From positions 974,524 through 1,038,523 of the forward strand of contig NW_025064887.1 of assembly GCF_019112545.1 (NCBI RefSeq): 64,000 bases of DNA, written 5' to 3'. Both the position numbers and the translations under genes were made by a program. The notes below the pieces were generated by a model. The model searched no databases. It saw nothing but the letters and a program-made list of their open reading frames with translations, and was not told where the DNA came from. The stretch comes from Guyanagaster necrorhizus (Eukaryota; Basidiomycota; Agaricomycetes; Agaricales; Physalacriaceae). Of this stretch, positions 12,206 to 23,235 are shown one piece after another; the stretch's first letter is position 1; each line of letters starts with the position of its first letter.

Positions 12206-13205
12206 TAGAAAGGCATGACTATTGTCAGTCATCATATGTGGATGGGCACCTTTTCAAGGAGGATGTATGCTATAGACAATTCCTTCAGGCTAGACTAGAT
12301 GATGATCAGATCCTTTGAATTCTTGACAGCCAAGAAGACACCCCAGCTACAGATGTGCTGAACAATACTTTAGAGACTGATAGTCTATCTAGCCAGACAT
12401 TTCTGATGAAGCTATGAAGCTCTGATAACCTCAAATATGAACTATGCCTGATGCCTGATATGCATATTGACCTGTTGAACATCTCAGAAATAGCTGATCC
12501 ATCACAGCTATGTGGACCTCTGAATTGTTTTCAACAGTGAGCAAATCCTCTCCAATTGTTGTGAATCTTGTCCTGAACTATTCTTTTTTATTCAGAATTG
12601 TGCAGGAGAATCAACTTGCCTGCTATGGATTGGTGCTTTTTGACTCATCAGAGGATCTACTGATTGATGGGACTCCTGTTTATGACAATGTTTCATTGGT
12701 TTATCTTGTATACACTGTAACATCACTGGAATCTTATACAATCTTGATAGAACATTTGAGCTCCAATTCTCTGGACTCTCATGGACTGGACTCATCATTA
12801 GAGAAGTCTCCCCAGATGCCAGTTATTGGATAAGAGAGTAGATTACCAAATGACAGAGAACCCTTGAAGGTAAATACACAAGGGTGCTCTACTCTGCCTA
12901 CAGCTTTTATACTACTTTAGAGAGAACATACTGGAATCTCTGAGCAAAGAAAAGAAAATCAGCTGAGTAATGCACAGCATAACAGTTATCAATCCTGATA
13001 GTGAGTCTGGCAAGTGTGGTGCTTGTGATGATTGGCACCAAAAATAGCACACTGGTACCTGCTCAAAAGGTAAGTATCTGTGTGTCTCAACCATAGCTTT
13101 CATTGAGTTTTCCTTCTAGAAAAATGGAGAGTCAAGTTGCTCCTCTGGAGGGTGATTAATTTTGTCAAGGTCTTCAAGTGGTGCAAGGGTTCTCACAAGT
13201 TGTGA
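12206..13205 (+). pseudogene. Unknown four-exon family, copy 1 (CpG-eroded pseudogene)
   Basis: It aligns with exons 2-4 and the introns of the intact copy at 18196-16955. Shared readings include DYCQSSYVDGHL, the LDDDQIL region, EIADPSQLCG, IVQENQLACYG, and the end RSSSGAR before TGA at 13203. Homology continues past the stop into the 3' flank. Exon 1 and the start of exon 2 are missing, replaced by copia sequence. About 230 bp (roughly 12834-13060) have no counterpart in the other copies. Nearly every CpG in copy 2 is TpG or CpA here (for example TATCGC versus TATTGC near 13265), creating many stops. Clearly non-functional. Confidence 0.8.
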
Positions 13206-13591
13206 TTCAGTCTGCAGGATAGACCCAATCACCTCACCTTCATTTATTATATACATTATTTTGTATTGCCAATCCTATTGGACAATTCACACACTCTCTG
13301 GTATGGTATTGTGGCTTCTTTTCACTGGTGGGATTGCACCATACTGAGTTGTGTAGAATAACATTTGAAGGATAACTAAAGGAAAGCTTAGAACTGTTCA
13401 AGTCATACCCAATCTGTTGGAATCTGTGAGAGAATTTGAGCAATCTAGCATTCTGGCATGCTGAGTAAGGAAAGAATCCAAGGGAAATTGAAGGAATTAG
13501 GTAGAAACTACTAGAAAAGGAGTAGTCTAGTATACATATGAGAAGTCAATGGGAAACTCCTCAGGAGTTTGTAACCCAAAGACTAAAGGTC

Positions 13592-14044
13592 TTACAAGCA
13601 TGTACTCTGGATACAGTCCAAATCCCAACACAATCTGAATGTATCAGGATGCTCAACATCCTTCATGCTCTGTGGGCTTTCTTGCGACTGGAACAGGTTC
13701 TCATTTGATGCTCCTAAACAATCCTGAAAAGAGATAAAGATTAGCAATTGAGAATGAATAATGTCCAGAAACCTGTCGTAGTCATCGTGAAACTCTGATG
13801 AATCTGAAACCTCTTTGACAGTCGAAAGATCTGGATCGATAGCCAGAATCGGCATATAGTTGTTGTCTTCCTCAGGTTTGTCAGAGGGGGAATGTTTGCC
13901 ATAAGGATTTTGCAATGCTGACTCGGTCAGTCGGCCTCGTTGCCCTTGTGTCAGCACTAATGAGTTCGACGACAACGACCTTAGATAGCTGCGTCGCTTA
14001 CTAGCATCGCATGCGTCTTGACGATCTTCAGCTGCAACGACCAT
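13592..14044 (-). pseudogene. Possible divergent copy of the unknown four-exon family
   Basis: A 150-codon minus-strand reading contains NYMPILAIDPDLSTVKEV, similar to the (F)MPVLRIDHxLSxxPEI segment that ends exon 2 in the other copies. It is followed by an intron-like stretch with a good branch site (TTGCTAAT) and 3' end (ttttcag), then ATTGTT-TAG, where the others read IV(x)EYQ. The upstream part does not align convincingly. If related, the TAG right after the intron kills it. The 3' end sits on the border between the CpG-free block and normal DNA. An unrelated short gene remains possible. Confidence 0.35.
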
Positions 14045-14833
14045 CTGAAAGGTGTAGACCAGGTTCTAACCGAAGGACGCAGCATCTTCAGCAGACTCGG
14101 AGCCACGCACACTCGCAGACTTGCAGTAAAATCCACCAAATCGTAGATTGACATAGTAGCTAAATAAAGTGACCAGAGCCGGTGACGACGGAAAATACTG
14201 ACTCACCTGCCCAAATCCTTTATCAAGCAATCGAGTCTCCCACTTTAAGCAATGCCTGCACTCAAACCTTACTAGATCTCGCTAAAATCGTGGACTTATG
14301 CTTATCTCTTTGAGCAGTTTTGACTCGATATTTCCTCCGGGCTCACGAGTGATGAGTCCTTTTGAATAAGTTCCCATACCAGACACGGAATTCAGGACGA
14401 TCTCTTTTCTCGTTTCATTTATATATATATGTGCTTGGAGGCTCCAAGCTCATGTTCACTGAAAGCTTCCATAATCCTCGCGTACGTTTTGACCATGCAC
14501 TTACCTGTTTCGGGAAGTAAGCGATCTGTGGAAGGAGAAGGTGTCTATATGGAGACGGCGGTACTTTGAGCTTCAGTGAACATTTGTTTCGGGTTTCAAG
14601 GAGACACTGTATTCGATACCGTCTCGTGAGAATTTGCATCGAGACAATACCTAAGGACGAGCACACGAACGGGCGCCGGTATTTTACCGACGACTACGGA
14701 CAGGGAATAGATAGTTTCGTCTTGGTATCATGGATTTGGGACTCTCTATGCTCCTTGTATTCTGCATATTAAATTTGAATATAAATCACCATCTGTACAC
14801 GAGTGTTTGATTTTCTATTCGCTGTTGCCATGA
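14045..14833. other. Intergenic, no supported gene
   Basis: Several short open frames on both strands lack splice support, codon bias or recognisable motifs. CpG is normal, in contrast to the block left of about 13.6 kb. Confidence 0.5.
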
Positions 14834-16041
14834 TCAAAAAAAGCTTAGAAAGAAACCTTGAGAACGAACCTCATTATCATGCGGGAAGTTGGCGATGAAA
14901 GCTGATGCGTCCCTCGCCGCGATGACTCGAAACCGGACATTCCTAGCTGCACATGCCTCCTTTATGGGTTGCAAATTATCCATCGAGCAACGACTTGGCA
15001 GACGTGACGGCCACAACAGGATGTCATCCAAACGACTGGAATGGATAAGGTTTACCATCGGGAGCGTCGCCTCTTGCCAAAATCCTTTGAGACTCAGGCA
15101 CCGCAAGGTCAGAGGTAGGTGGTCAAAAAGCATAGTGCTGTATGACCCCGAAGTCGCATGCAATGACTCTAGCATGGAGAGGTGCGCGACTACCTCGTCT
15201 AGGAAAGGTTCAGGAATATGCCGTAACGCGTAGACCACAAGATGCTGGAGGAGAGTAAGCTGCGAGAGCGATGTCTTGAAATCATGGAGCGATCGAGACC
15301 GTCCGTTGATCTCATCATCTCGGTCGAAGTTATCAAAAGCTACATCCAGTCGGGTGAGAGAGGCAGTAAAGCTGCCTATGGGGAAGCGAAACACGAAAGA
15401 GCTGGTGCATGAATTGATGGTGAGACGCGTCAATGGGCAAACGGGGTCAATGCTCTCGAGGTTACACTTTGACGACGAGTAGATTTGGAGCTCTTTGAGA
15501 ACTGGAGAAGAGCATAAGCGCTGGAGAGTCGAATGGCCGTATCCATCCGGGCCCTGGATGGTGATATGGCGTGCACCCGCTAACGCGGAGAAGTTGTCCA
15601 TTACATGGAACGGGAAGGTTTCTTCAAAACATCCTGGGTAGAAGTAGAATTCGATGGATTGGATGTTCCCCGGGGGGAGCAGTGTGACCCAGTCAAAGTT
15701 GGCTTCTGCATGCCATTTGAGCCGCAGGCGTCGGATACACGCTCGAATCACGGCGCTGTTGGACAAGGTCTCTTCGAGTTTGTGGGAAGGGTAGGTGAAT
15801 GTCAAGTATCGGTACAGACGCCGACGGGAGGCGAAGGTCCACGCATAGCAGACTCGCGCTGCAGATGCAGCTGACTCGTCGTCTAGGCAGTAAATGATAT
15901 GTTCCCAGATCTCTTGGGGGCACCGTTGGAGAGCAGAGATTCGAGAGTCTATTTCACAAATTAGCTTGGAACACGCAGGAAGTGGACAGCCGCGTACAGC
16001 TGGATAACATCACGACAGAGTGAATGTTCATCGGTAAGCAT
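14834..16041 (-). CDS. F-box-like / LRR-type protein (380 aa)
   Basis: Two-exon model: a short first exon 16041-16014 (MLTDEHSLC), an intron 16013-15949 (GTGATG...AAATAG, branch AGCTAAT), then a long open exon 15948-14834; phases agree. Residues about 17-30 (LQRCPQEIWEHIIY) followed by VCYAWTFASRRRLYRYLTF match the degenerate F-box and following segment common in agaricomycete F-box proteins. The rest shows repeated hydrophobic LRR-like lines (SFTASLTRLDVAFDNF, then LTLLQHLVVYAL, then LPLTLRCLSLKGF). F-box proteins of this type are substrate adaptors of SCF ubiquitin ligases; the target is unknown. Start exon is tentative, the body is firm. Confidence 0.65.
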
Positions 16042-16954
16042 AGGGCAATCATAAGGCGTTATCTTGATAACCAAATTAGTTATATAATCGCGGCAGACTG
16101 TTTGTCAAATTCTCCAATAATCTGTCATGAGGTTCCTAGCGGAAGACGGCTGGCCGAGCCTTATTGCGTTCCAGAGGAGTCTGAGTACGGCAGATAATGG
16201 ACATGGCCGAGCAACTGAGTGTTTTATAGGTGAACGCGTAGCAAATGGCATCAGAAGCATGAGCGGTATATAGTTGGGAGTTATTTAAAAACGGTAGCAA
16301 CAAGTGCCACAGAAGTGTTTAAATAAATGAGGGAACTACATGGTTAGCGGTGATGCGATTCGGAAAAAAACGTGAAGGGACAGCACGCGATATGATGATA
16401 AAATGAGGAAAGTGCCGACGGCCGGTCATGACATGGGTCATGGCTGCCAATTATCGCTGCAATGGCCCCCGGGCCAACACATCCGGCAAGGTTGGTCTAA
16501 TGACGTTAGCTGAATACATTTTTCTCCGAAATTATCTATCACCAACGAGATCCAGATATCTCAGCACCAAGTAGTAGCTTACGATGCCTGTGCATTGTCA
16601 TCCAGCGAGATCAACTGAAAGAACAGCCGTTACTCATCCAGTAGCATGAGAAGGCACTAAAAAAGACCGTCGTGGCCAGATCTGGCAACTGCAACGCGGA
16701 TGTGGACTTTGGGTCCTTTGCGCGTCGGACGATGAGCATCCACCTGATACTGTGATACATGCAATTGAGGACGGTTCATAAGTTGGCTTCTGATATAGAT
16801 TCTACCCCACTTCATATATTGCAATAGTAGTTACACCAAAAGAAGCCGCGATACCATACTAAAGAGAATGTGAGTTGTACAATAGGATTAGCGATACAAA
16901 ATAATGTATATAATAAACGAAGGTGAGGTGATTGGGTCTATCCTGCAGGCCAAA
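16042..16954. other. Intergenic between the F-box-like gene and family copy 2
   Basis: No open frame of note. The right-hand part (about 16790-16954) is the 3' flank of copy 2 and is conserved, in diverged form, downstream of copies 1 and 3, so the duplicated unit extends at least about 150 bp past the stop codon. Confidence 0.5.
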
Positions 16955-18196
16955 TCACAACTTGCAAGAACCCTTGCGCCACTTGAAGACCTCGACAAAA
17001 TTCATGATCGCCCTCCGGAGGAGCGACTTGACTCTCCACTTTCCTAGAAGCAAAATTCAATGGAGGCTATGGTCGAGACACACAGATACTTACCTTTCCG
17101 AGTGGGCACCGGCACCTCGGGAGACTCCTCTAACGATGAGTCCAGTTCATGAGAGTCCGGAGAACCAGAGCTCAAATCTTCCGTCGAGCTTGCGCGAGAT
17201 TCCGCCGACGCTACAGTGTATACAGTATAAACCGATGAAACATTGTCACAAACAGGAGTCTCGTCGATTGGCAGATCCTCCGGCGAGTCGAAAAGCACCG
17301 ATCCATAGCGGGCAAGCTGATACTCCTGCACGATCCTGAAAAGAAAAGAACAGTTCAAGAGAAAACTCGCCACCATTGGAATGTATTGCTCACTCTTGGA
17401 AAAGAAGTAGGTCTCCACATAACTGCGATGGATCAGCTATTTCTGGGACATTCGACAGGATGTGATCGAAATGCATAACGGGCATAAAGCACAGTTCATG
17501 TTCGACTTTATCGGAGCCTGGTTGCTTAGCCAGGAACATCTGGCTAGCTAGACTATCAGTCTCCGAAGCATCGTCCGGCACATCCGTAGCTGGGGCGTCT
17601 TCTTGACCGTCAAGAATTCGAAGGATGTGATCATCATCTAGCCCAGCCTGAAGGAACTGTCCGTAGCGTATATCCTCTTTGAGAAATTTCAAGTGCTGGA
17701 GGGAAAGATGCCCATCCACATATGATGACTGACAATAGTCCCGCCTTTCTGTCGGTATACGTACACAAACGTCGTAGCAGGTAGGGTGATAGCAGTTGCT
17801 CCATGGCAGTGGCTTCGTCACTTCCAGAGGTTCCCTGGACCTAGGATGGGCCGTTTCTGGTGAGATGGGGACACACATCGAAGGCCGTGCATGCTGGGGT
17901 CTGTGAGGGTGAGGCTTGGTGAGACCCTGTTGTAGTGGCCTAATGATGATAACGTGGTATGTGGGTTCACGTGGCAGTTGGATCTGTGTTTTTCAGTGTA
18001 TGAGACTTAAGGAAACCGCAGAACAACACACCTCCGAGCAGTAACCAGCATATTTTCTATCCTCAAGGCCATCCAACTTTCGCAACATGGCCTCGTCACC
18101 TCCATCACAGTATAAATCCAGGGTTGCCGCTACGTCGATGGAAAAGGTGATATAAGAGAACCAAGGTGGAAAACCTTGAAACCGGGGAGTAGCCAT
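16955..18196 (-). CDS. Unknown four-exon family, copy 2 (intact, 361 aa)
   Basis: Exons 18196-18032, 17983-17394, 17335-17094 and 17043-16955; introns 48, 58 and 50 nt, all GT-AG, phases 0, 2 and 1; total 1086 nt without a stop. I do not recognise the family. Conserved landmarks: an N-terminal block with IDVAATLDLYCDGGDEAML (about residues 21-39); RPLQQGLTKPHP; a Cys/His segment CYHPTCYD; MPVMHFDHILSNVPEIADP at the end of exon 2; IVQEYQLARYG opening exon 3; an acidic Ser-rich stretch; and a basic C-terminus (GKWRVKSLLRRAI). No signal peptide or membrane segment is visible. Four other clear copies in the window make the exon model strong. Function unknown. Confidence 0.75.
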
Positions 18197-18613
18197 GGCA
18201 GAGAGTACGGAGGGGAGGTAGGGGATGTCGATGAGATACTACATCTAAATCGAGCATCTTTATACGAGTTCTGGGTAGCAACAAAAAGAACAAGAACAAA
18301 GATTAGAGGCGTGAGAGCATTGTCTGATCGCGATCATCTCCATCCACCATTGTTCTTTTTCAGTCCTAGGCTTGCACTTACTCTTTCACTATTTCTTCAT
18401 AATGCAGAAACAAAGGGCCTTTTCTGTTAGGTCAATGCAACCATAGTAACAGCGTTTCTCTTATAAAGTAGGGGCAGCTATTATTGATCAGTCTTCTATC
18501 GTCTTTTCTGCTCTTAACTTTCTCCGCCGATCTTCACGATCGAGTATCACCTTACATTCACTTCCAGCGGCTGGTAGGCCTGGTGCTACCCCTACATCTC
18601 TCTTTGTTTTTCA
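18197..18613. promoter_or_regulatory. Divergent promoter region between copy 2 and the 298-aa gene
   Basis: About 417 bp separate two divergent start codons. It holds long pyrimidine-rich stretches (about 18350-18390 and 18500-18530) on the plus strand, typical of core promoters in basidiomycetes. No specific factor site is claimed. Confidence 0.4.
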
Positions 18614-19571
18614 ATGTCGACGTCGCGCTATTATGTACTCTCTGAGGACTACGATCCCACCAAACCCGCCAGGCTGCGCAGTATCACAATGCCTCTGTCA
18701 CTTAGGCCACGGAAACGCCTCCCAACCTACAAACGTGGTCAGATTTGTGTTGTCAAAGAATCCACATTCGCACCGCTGTCTGCAGCTTTGGGACAAGCGA
18801 ACGGCCCCCTTGCACTCCGACAAGGCTCCTCGTTGACCACTGACGGTCACCACGTCATCCCCGTTTCCTCTGGGATAGAAAGACCCTGCATTATTATGGA
18901 TCCCCCGCGGCCCCTTGTGGGTCAACCGCAGACGAAGGGCCATTTGATCTGTCTCATGGCTACGTTCGCTTCGTCTGGTGGCCAGTATGAATCTTTTGGA
19001 AAACTTCTCCAGCGATTCGTCGTTCCTGTCGAACCAAATGAACAGCTTCTCCCTGACTCGGATATGTACGCATTGAAGGCAGATCCAGCTTGGCGTCATC
19101 CTCGGCAGTGGGCAATTGCTTTTGTAATACACACAAAGCAGCCTCTGCGACCTTTTACATCTCGTGATGGCAAAAGCCATCGGCTTTCGAACACCGAGTA
19201 TGACCGACTGGTCGAACACTGCGAGACTCAGCGAGCTTTATGGATCAGTGACACACGGAAGGACGAAAACTTGAAACAGGAGATGTATGAAGAACTTGTG
19301 GTGAGTTCAAGTGGTTTTGAATCCTTAGCGATGTGTATTTCATATTATCTGATTCCCCAAGGACTGGACACCGGACGACGCATCAATGTACTCGTGCCAT
19401 TCCTCCGTGTCTGCCTTATCCGTCAACAGCTTCAAATCCTTCTACGCACAACCCTGTCGTGGAAGCATTGCAACGTTGGGCACTATCTTTGAGGACACCA
19501 CTCCTGCATATCCCAACTTGGGACCTAGCGACTTCCCGCCCTTGCCCTCGAAGGTCTGCGAAGTATATTAA
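18614..19571 (+). CDS. Hypothetical protein, 298 aa
   Basis: Exon 1 is 18614-19300 (229 codons), the intron 19301-19361 (GTGAGT...CCCCAAG, 61 nt, phase 0), exon 2 19362-19571 ending TAA. I do not recognise it. The N-terminal third is basic (LRPRKRLPTYKRGQICVV), the centre has a possible beta-rich core (GHLICLMATFASSGGQYESF), followed by RHPRQWAIAFVI. The C-terminus ends TTPAYPNLGPSDFPPLPSK, a proline-rich tail. No signal peptide or transmembrane segment. It stands between copies 2 and 3 of the unknown family but shares no sequence with them. The spliced frame and codon use support a real gene. Confidence 0.6.
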
Positions 19572-20081
19572 CTCCACCTCTTCGTACGTCAAAGTTATTC
19601 GTGATATCCGTATCCCAGCTAACTAGTAAAACCCAGGTTATACAACGTACTAACAGAAATCAACGACCTGTATCAACAAGGCGGATCAATGTACATTACT
19701 CATCGTTGTATCCTTACATGAACTTGTACCGAATCATCATCTGTAATACAAGTACTATCCTAGCTACGCAACCCTAGTAGTATGGGGAAGGGACATCATT
19801 GCCAGATCTAGCGTAGTCTTGTGAGTACATATACACGCGAAGGTATGCGCATGGCATAACAGGCGTCCACCCGATACGGTGTTGGAGGATGATTCTCAGC
19901 TTGACTTTAATTGTCCTTCAACGCAAGATTCTATGCCGCTCGATGTGTTTCAATCCCAACAGTAAAAGAAAGCAATACATCATAGTAAAGAGAGTGCGAG
20001 TCATCCAACAAGTTTAGCAATATAAAATGATGTATATGATGAAACGAAGGCAAGGTGATTGGGTCTATCATGCAGACCGAA
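19572..20081. other. Intergenic; contains the duplicated 3' flank of copy 3
   Basis: No gene is supported. About 19940-20081 matches the 3' flanks of copies 1 and 2 (gacccaatcacc near 20055 and following bases), marking the duplicated unit. Confidence 0.5.
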
Positions 20082-21055
20082 TCACAACTTGCTAGAAACT
20101 TTGCACCACTTAAAGACTTCAACGAGATTCGTGATCGCCTGCCAGAAGAGCGACTTGACTCTCCATTTTCCTTAAAGCAGATATGAATGGAAGCCGTGGC
20201 CATCAAAACGTTAGATACACACCTTTCCGAGCAGGCATCGGCATTTGGGGAGACTCCTCTGATGAGTCAGGTTCAGGCAAGTCCGAGGAATGAGGGCTAT
20301 GCTCCTTCGTTGAAGCTCCAGATGCCATTGACAGTAGACTATACACCATGGAAAAGTTGTCGGGGAGGGGTTCATCCTCAATTGGCGGATCCTCTGGCAA
20401 CTCGTAAATGACCGGCCCATATTGTTCAAGTTGATACTCCTCCACAATGCTGGAAACAGAAAAATGGTTCAGTAAAATGATAGGCAGCAATTAGAGAGGA
20501 TCTCTTACTCTTGAAAAAGATCCCGGTCTGCACATAGCTGCGAAGGATCAGATATTTCTGGGATATTTGACAAGATGTGGTCGATACGCAGGCATGAAGA
20601 TATCATCTTCTGGTTCATCATGGCCGGGTTTGTTGGCTAGAACGTCTGTCTAGTTTGGCTATTGACCTAGGATGGGCTGTTTCCGGCAAGATAGGAATGC
20701 ACATAAGAGGGCGTGCATGGTAAGGTTTCCGACGGTGGGGCTTTGCGAGGCCCTGTTGCACTGGCTGAATGTAGACAACATGGAATTTATTATCCTCATC
20801 AATTCGGTTCTCGACCTAAAGTGCAACTTTTTAATGAGCATAACTACAAGTAGCAGCACAACACACCTCCACGCAGTAGCCGGCATACATTCTATCCCTC
20901 ACACTATCCAGTTTCTGCAGCATAAGGTCGTTACCTCCATCACAACACATCTCCAACGGTGCAGTGGCATCGATGGAAAATGCGAAATAATAACAGGAAG
21001 GTGGCACGACTTGGAGGTTCATATTAGCGGACGAAAAAACGCGACCGTAGAGCAA
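20082..21055 (-). pseudogene. Unknown four-exon family, copy 3 (internal deletion)
   Basis: Exon 1 is recognisable from MNLQ at 21022 (FSIDATAPLEMCCDGG, then YAGYCVE), followed by the usual intron. Exon 2 starts normally (VQQGLAKPHR region, CIPILPETAHPRS) but just after cctaggtc (about 20670) jumps to the NKPGHDEPEDD region, losing about 300 bp that encode the central part including CYHPTCYD. A frame change follows (MPA then YRPHLV out of frame). Exon 3 (IVEEYQLEQYG) and exon 4 (KWRVKSLF) are present; the stop is TGA at 20084-20082. The short match at the junction suggests simple deletion. Probably non-functional. Confidence 0.72.
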
Positions 21056-21277
21056 TGAAGGAAAAGGTGAAGGGGAACAGCGTCTACGCTAAGCAAATTT
21101 ATACTGTCTTCGTTTGGCGACGAATTCGAAAAGATTATGCAAGAAAAGAGGACAAAGGCACCAGTAGCAGTGCGAGCAGGACCTGGGCCTGCGACAGAAA
21201 GTAACAAGTTCAAATTCAAATTCATGAACAGACCACTTTCCCACGCTGCTACTTTCTCTTTGTCTCTTTGTTATAAC

Positions 21278-22554
21278 ATGCCTGGCCTATGCGGTGCCCC
21301 TTGTTATCTAGCCTCCATTACCCTCCAGCCAAGTATTCCTGCCAGAATCGTCCCGCTGTCGGATCTTTATTTTACTTTTTTTATCGATGTCGTCCAACTC
21401 TGGAGTTGTGGAGGCGACGACCTTATACTGCAGAAACTGGATGGCTTAAAGGATAGAATTCCTGCTTGCTACTAGTTTGTGCGTTTTCCTTCTGCTTTCT
21501 TCAATGCTACCGAGCGAAGAGCCATTTTAGGTTGAAGGGCGGGCTAACGAGGATAATAAATACCATGTTATCAATATTCGGCCAATGCAGCAAGGTCTCA
21601 CAAAGCCTCACCCTCTGAAGCCTCATCCTACATGCCCTGTTATGTGCATTCCTATCTTTCCAGAAACGGCCCATCCCAGGTCAAGGGAACCTCTGGAGCT
21701 CTCGAAGCCGTTGCCTTAGAACAATTGCTATCATCCCACCTGCTACGACCTCTGTGCACATGTACCGACCGAATGGCGAAACTATTCTCAGTCATCGCAA
21801 CTGATAAGCCTACCTCAACTGCTTCAGAAATGCATCACCGAGGATGAGCGCTACTACCAATTCATCCAGGCTGGAGTAGCCGGCGACAGAATCTCTCGAA
21901 TTCTCGCCGGTGAGGAAGAGGGTCCAGATATAGATACCAGACGACGTGTCGGAGACGGATAACAAAGCCTACAAACTTTCCTTGCGAATCTACCAGGTGC
22001 AGATGATCCTGAAGATGATAATATTTTCATGCCTGTTCTACGTATCGACCACGTCCTGTCGGATATTCCAGAAATTTCCAATCCGTTACAGCTATGTGAA
22101 GACAGCGAACTTTTTCAAGAGTAGGCGATCATCTCAAGTCGGTTGCGACTGTTATCCTGAATCCTTGCTTTGTTTTTAGGATCGTGAAGGAGTACCACTT
22201 GAACGATACGGACCGGCCCTTTTCGAACCTCCAGAGCGTCCACTGATTGACGATACTCCTCTTCTTGACAACTTTCTAATCAAATACAAGTTTTTATGCC
22301 GGAGCCGTGTGCGGCTTCTAGGGAAGGAAGACTTATCGTCGAATTCGCATCAAGTCGATTCATCGTCACCTGATTCGGAAGAGGCTCCCCGAGCACTACA
22401 TCCTAGTCAGAAAGGTGGGTATTCATACGCTTTTGACTCGGCTTTTAATAAGTTCTGTTTCCAAGGAAAATGGAGAGTCAAGTCACTCCTCAAAGAGGAC
22501 ATTACGAAGTTCGTCGAGTTTGTCAAGCGACCCAAGTCACTCAGGAAGTCATGA
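21278..22554 (+). pseudogene. Unknown four-exon family, copy 4 (stop plus frameshift)
   Basis: It lies head-to-head with copy 3, about 220 bp apart. Exon 1 remnant 21360-21470 (LYFTFFIDVVQLW, CGGDDLILQKLDGL) has lost the AGYC end. Exon 2 (about 21560-22121) keeps RPMQQGLTKPHP, CIPIFPETAHPRSREP and CYHPTCYD, but the Trp of PLPW is TAG (about 21719), a G-to-A nonsense change. Exon 3 starts IVKEYHL after an intron ending ttttag, then a one-base loss shifts the frame. Exon 4 is intact (GKWRVKSLLKEDITKFV) with TGA at 22552. CpG is normal here, so decay differs from copy 1. Confidence 0.72.
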
Positions 22555-23235
22555 TTTAGTCTACAGGATAGGCTAAGGATTCACCCTCATTCCGACATTC
22601 GTTTTTCAGAACCTTATATTGTATCGCTAATCTTTTTGTGTAACTCGTGTCATCACTCGTTTTCGCTCCCTTAATCAAGCTGCTGTGCTGTTACTGAGAA
22701 CCAAATGTTGATAGTCGATAACCAAAAAAAACTTGTAAAATTCCGGTGTTGGAAATTACGCAGTTCTTTGAAACGCAAGCGTCCTCTCGATTCTGATCTT
22801 CAAGTCTATAGTGATATTTGTCCCACTGAAATGGATACCGAGTGTTATCTCATGCTTATGAACAACTCATACTTCACTCAGATATGTAGGGGTTGAGGAC
22901 CGACCCAGCTTTGCGTAATCCTTAGCAGCGGACGGTGATTTTTTTGATACAGACGATAATTAGATGCATTTAAGCTCGCGTGGTGGCATAGGACAAAAAT
23001 TTGTTGACTGTAACCAGTCATTTCCTTTCCCACTTCGAGTTTTAATTGGGGCGTTGAAGTTGAACATTTTCCATACCTCTTAAAGTGATGTCAGATATCA
23101 TTGTAAACCAATGTTACCGCATAGAGCATTTATAGGAAGTTCTACCGCCGTTTACTACATAATGTTGTCAAAGATAGCTTCGGTATGTCCCTGTTTCGGC
23201 TTCCTATACACTCGAATTGCGCTCTCCAGCCACAT
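22555..23235. other. Intergenic, no supported gene
   Basis: One 63-codon frame at 22705 lacks splice signals and family resemblance. The left part carries a diverged version of the family 3' flank. Confidence 0.5.

Noticed and set aside
1..13680. Centromere or mitochondrial insertion, because the block is AT-rich
   Set aside because: The content is recognisable gypsy and copia sequence with LTR pairs; no centromeric repeat array or mitochondrial genes are seen. Low CpG explains the composition.
14415..14772. Two opposing frames of 68-83 codons as genes
   Set aside because: They overlap each other on opposite strands, have no splice partners or motifs, and look like chance frames.
21278..21350. 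MPGLCGAP as a new signal-like start for family copy 4
   Set aside because: The other copies start just before the FSID block; this upstream stretch has no counterpart and the copy carries a stop and a frameshift anyway.
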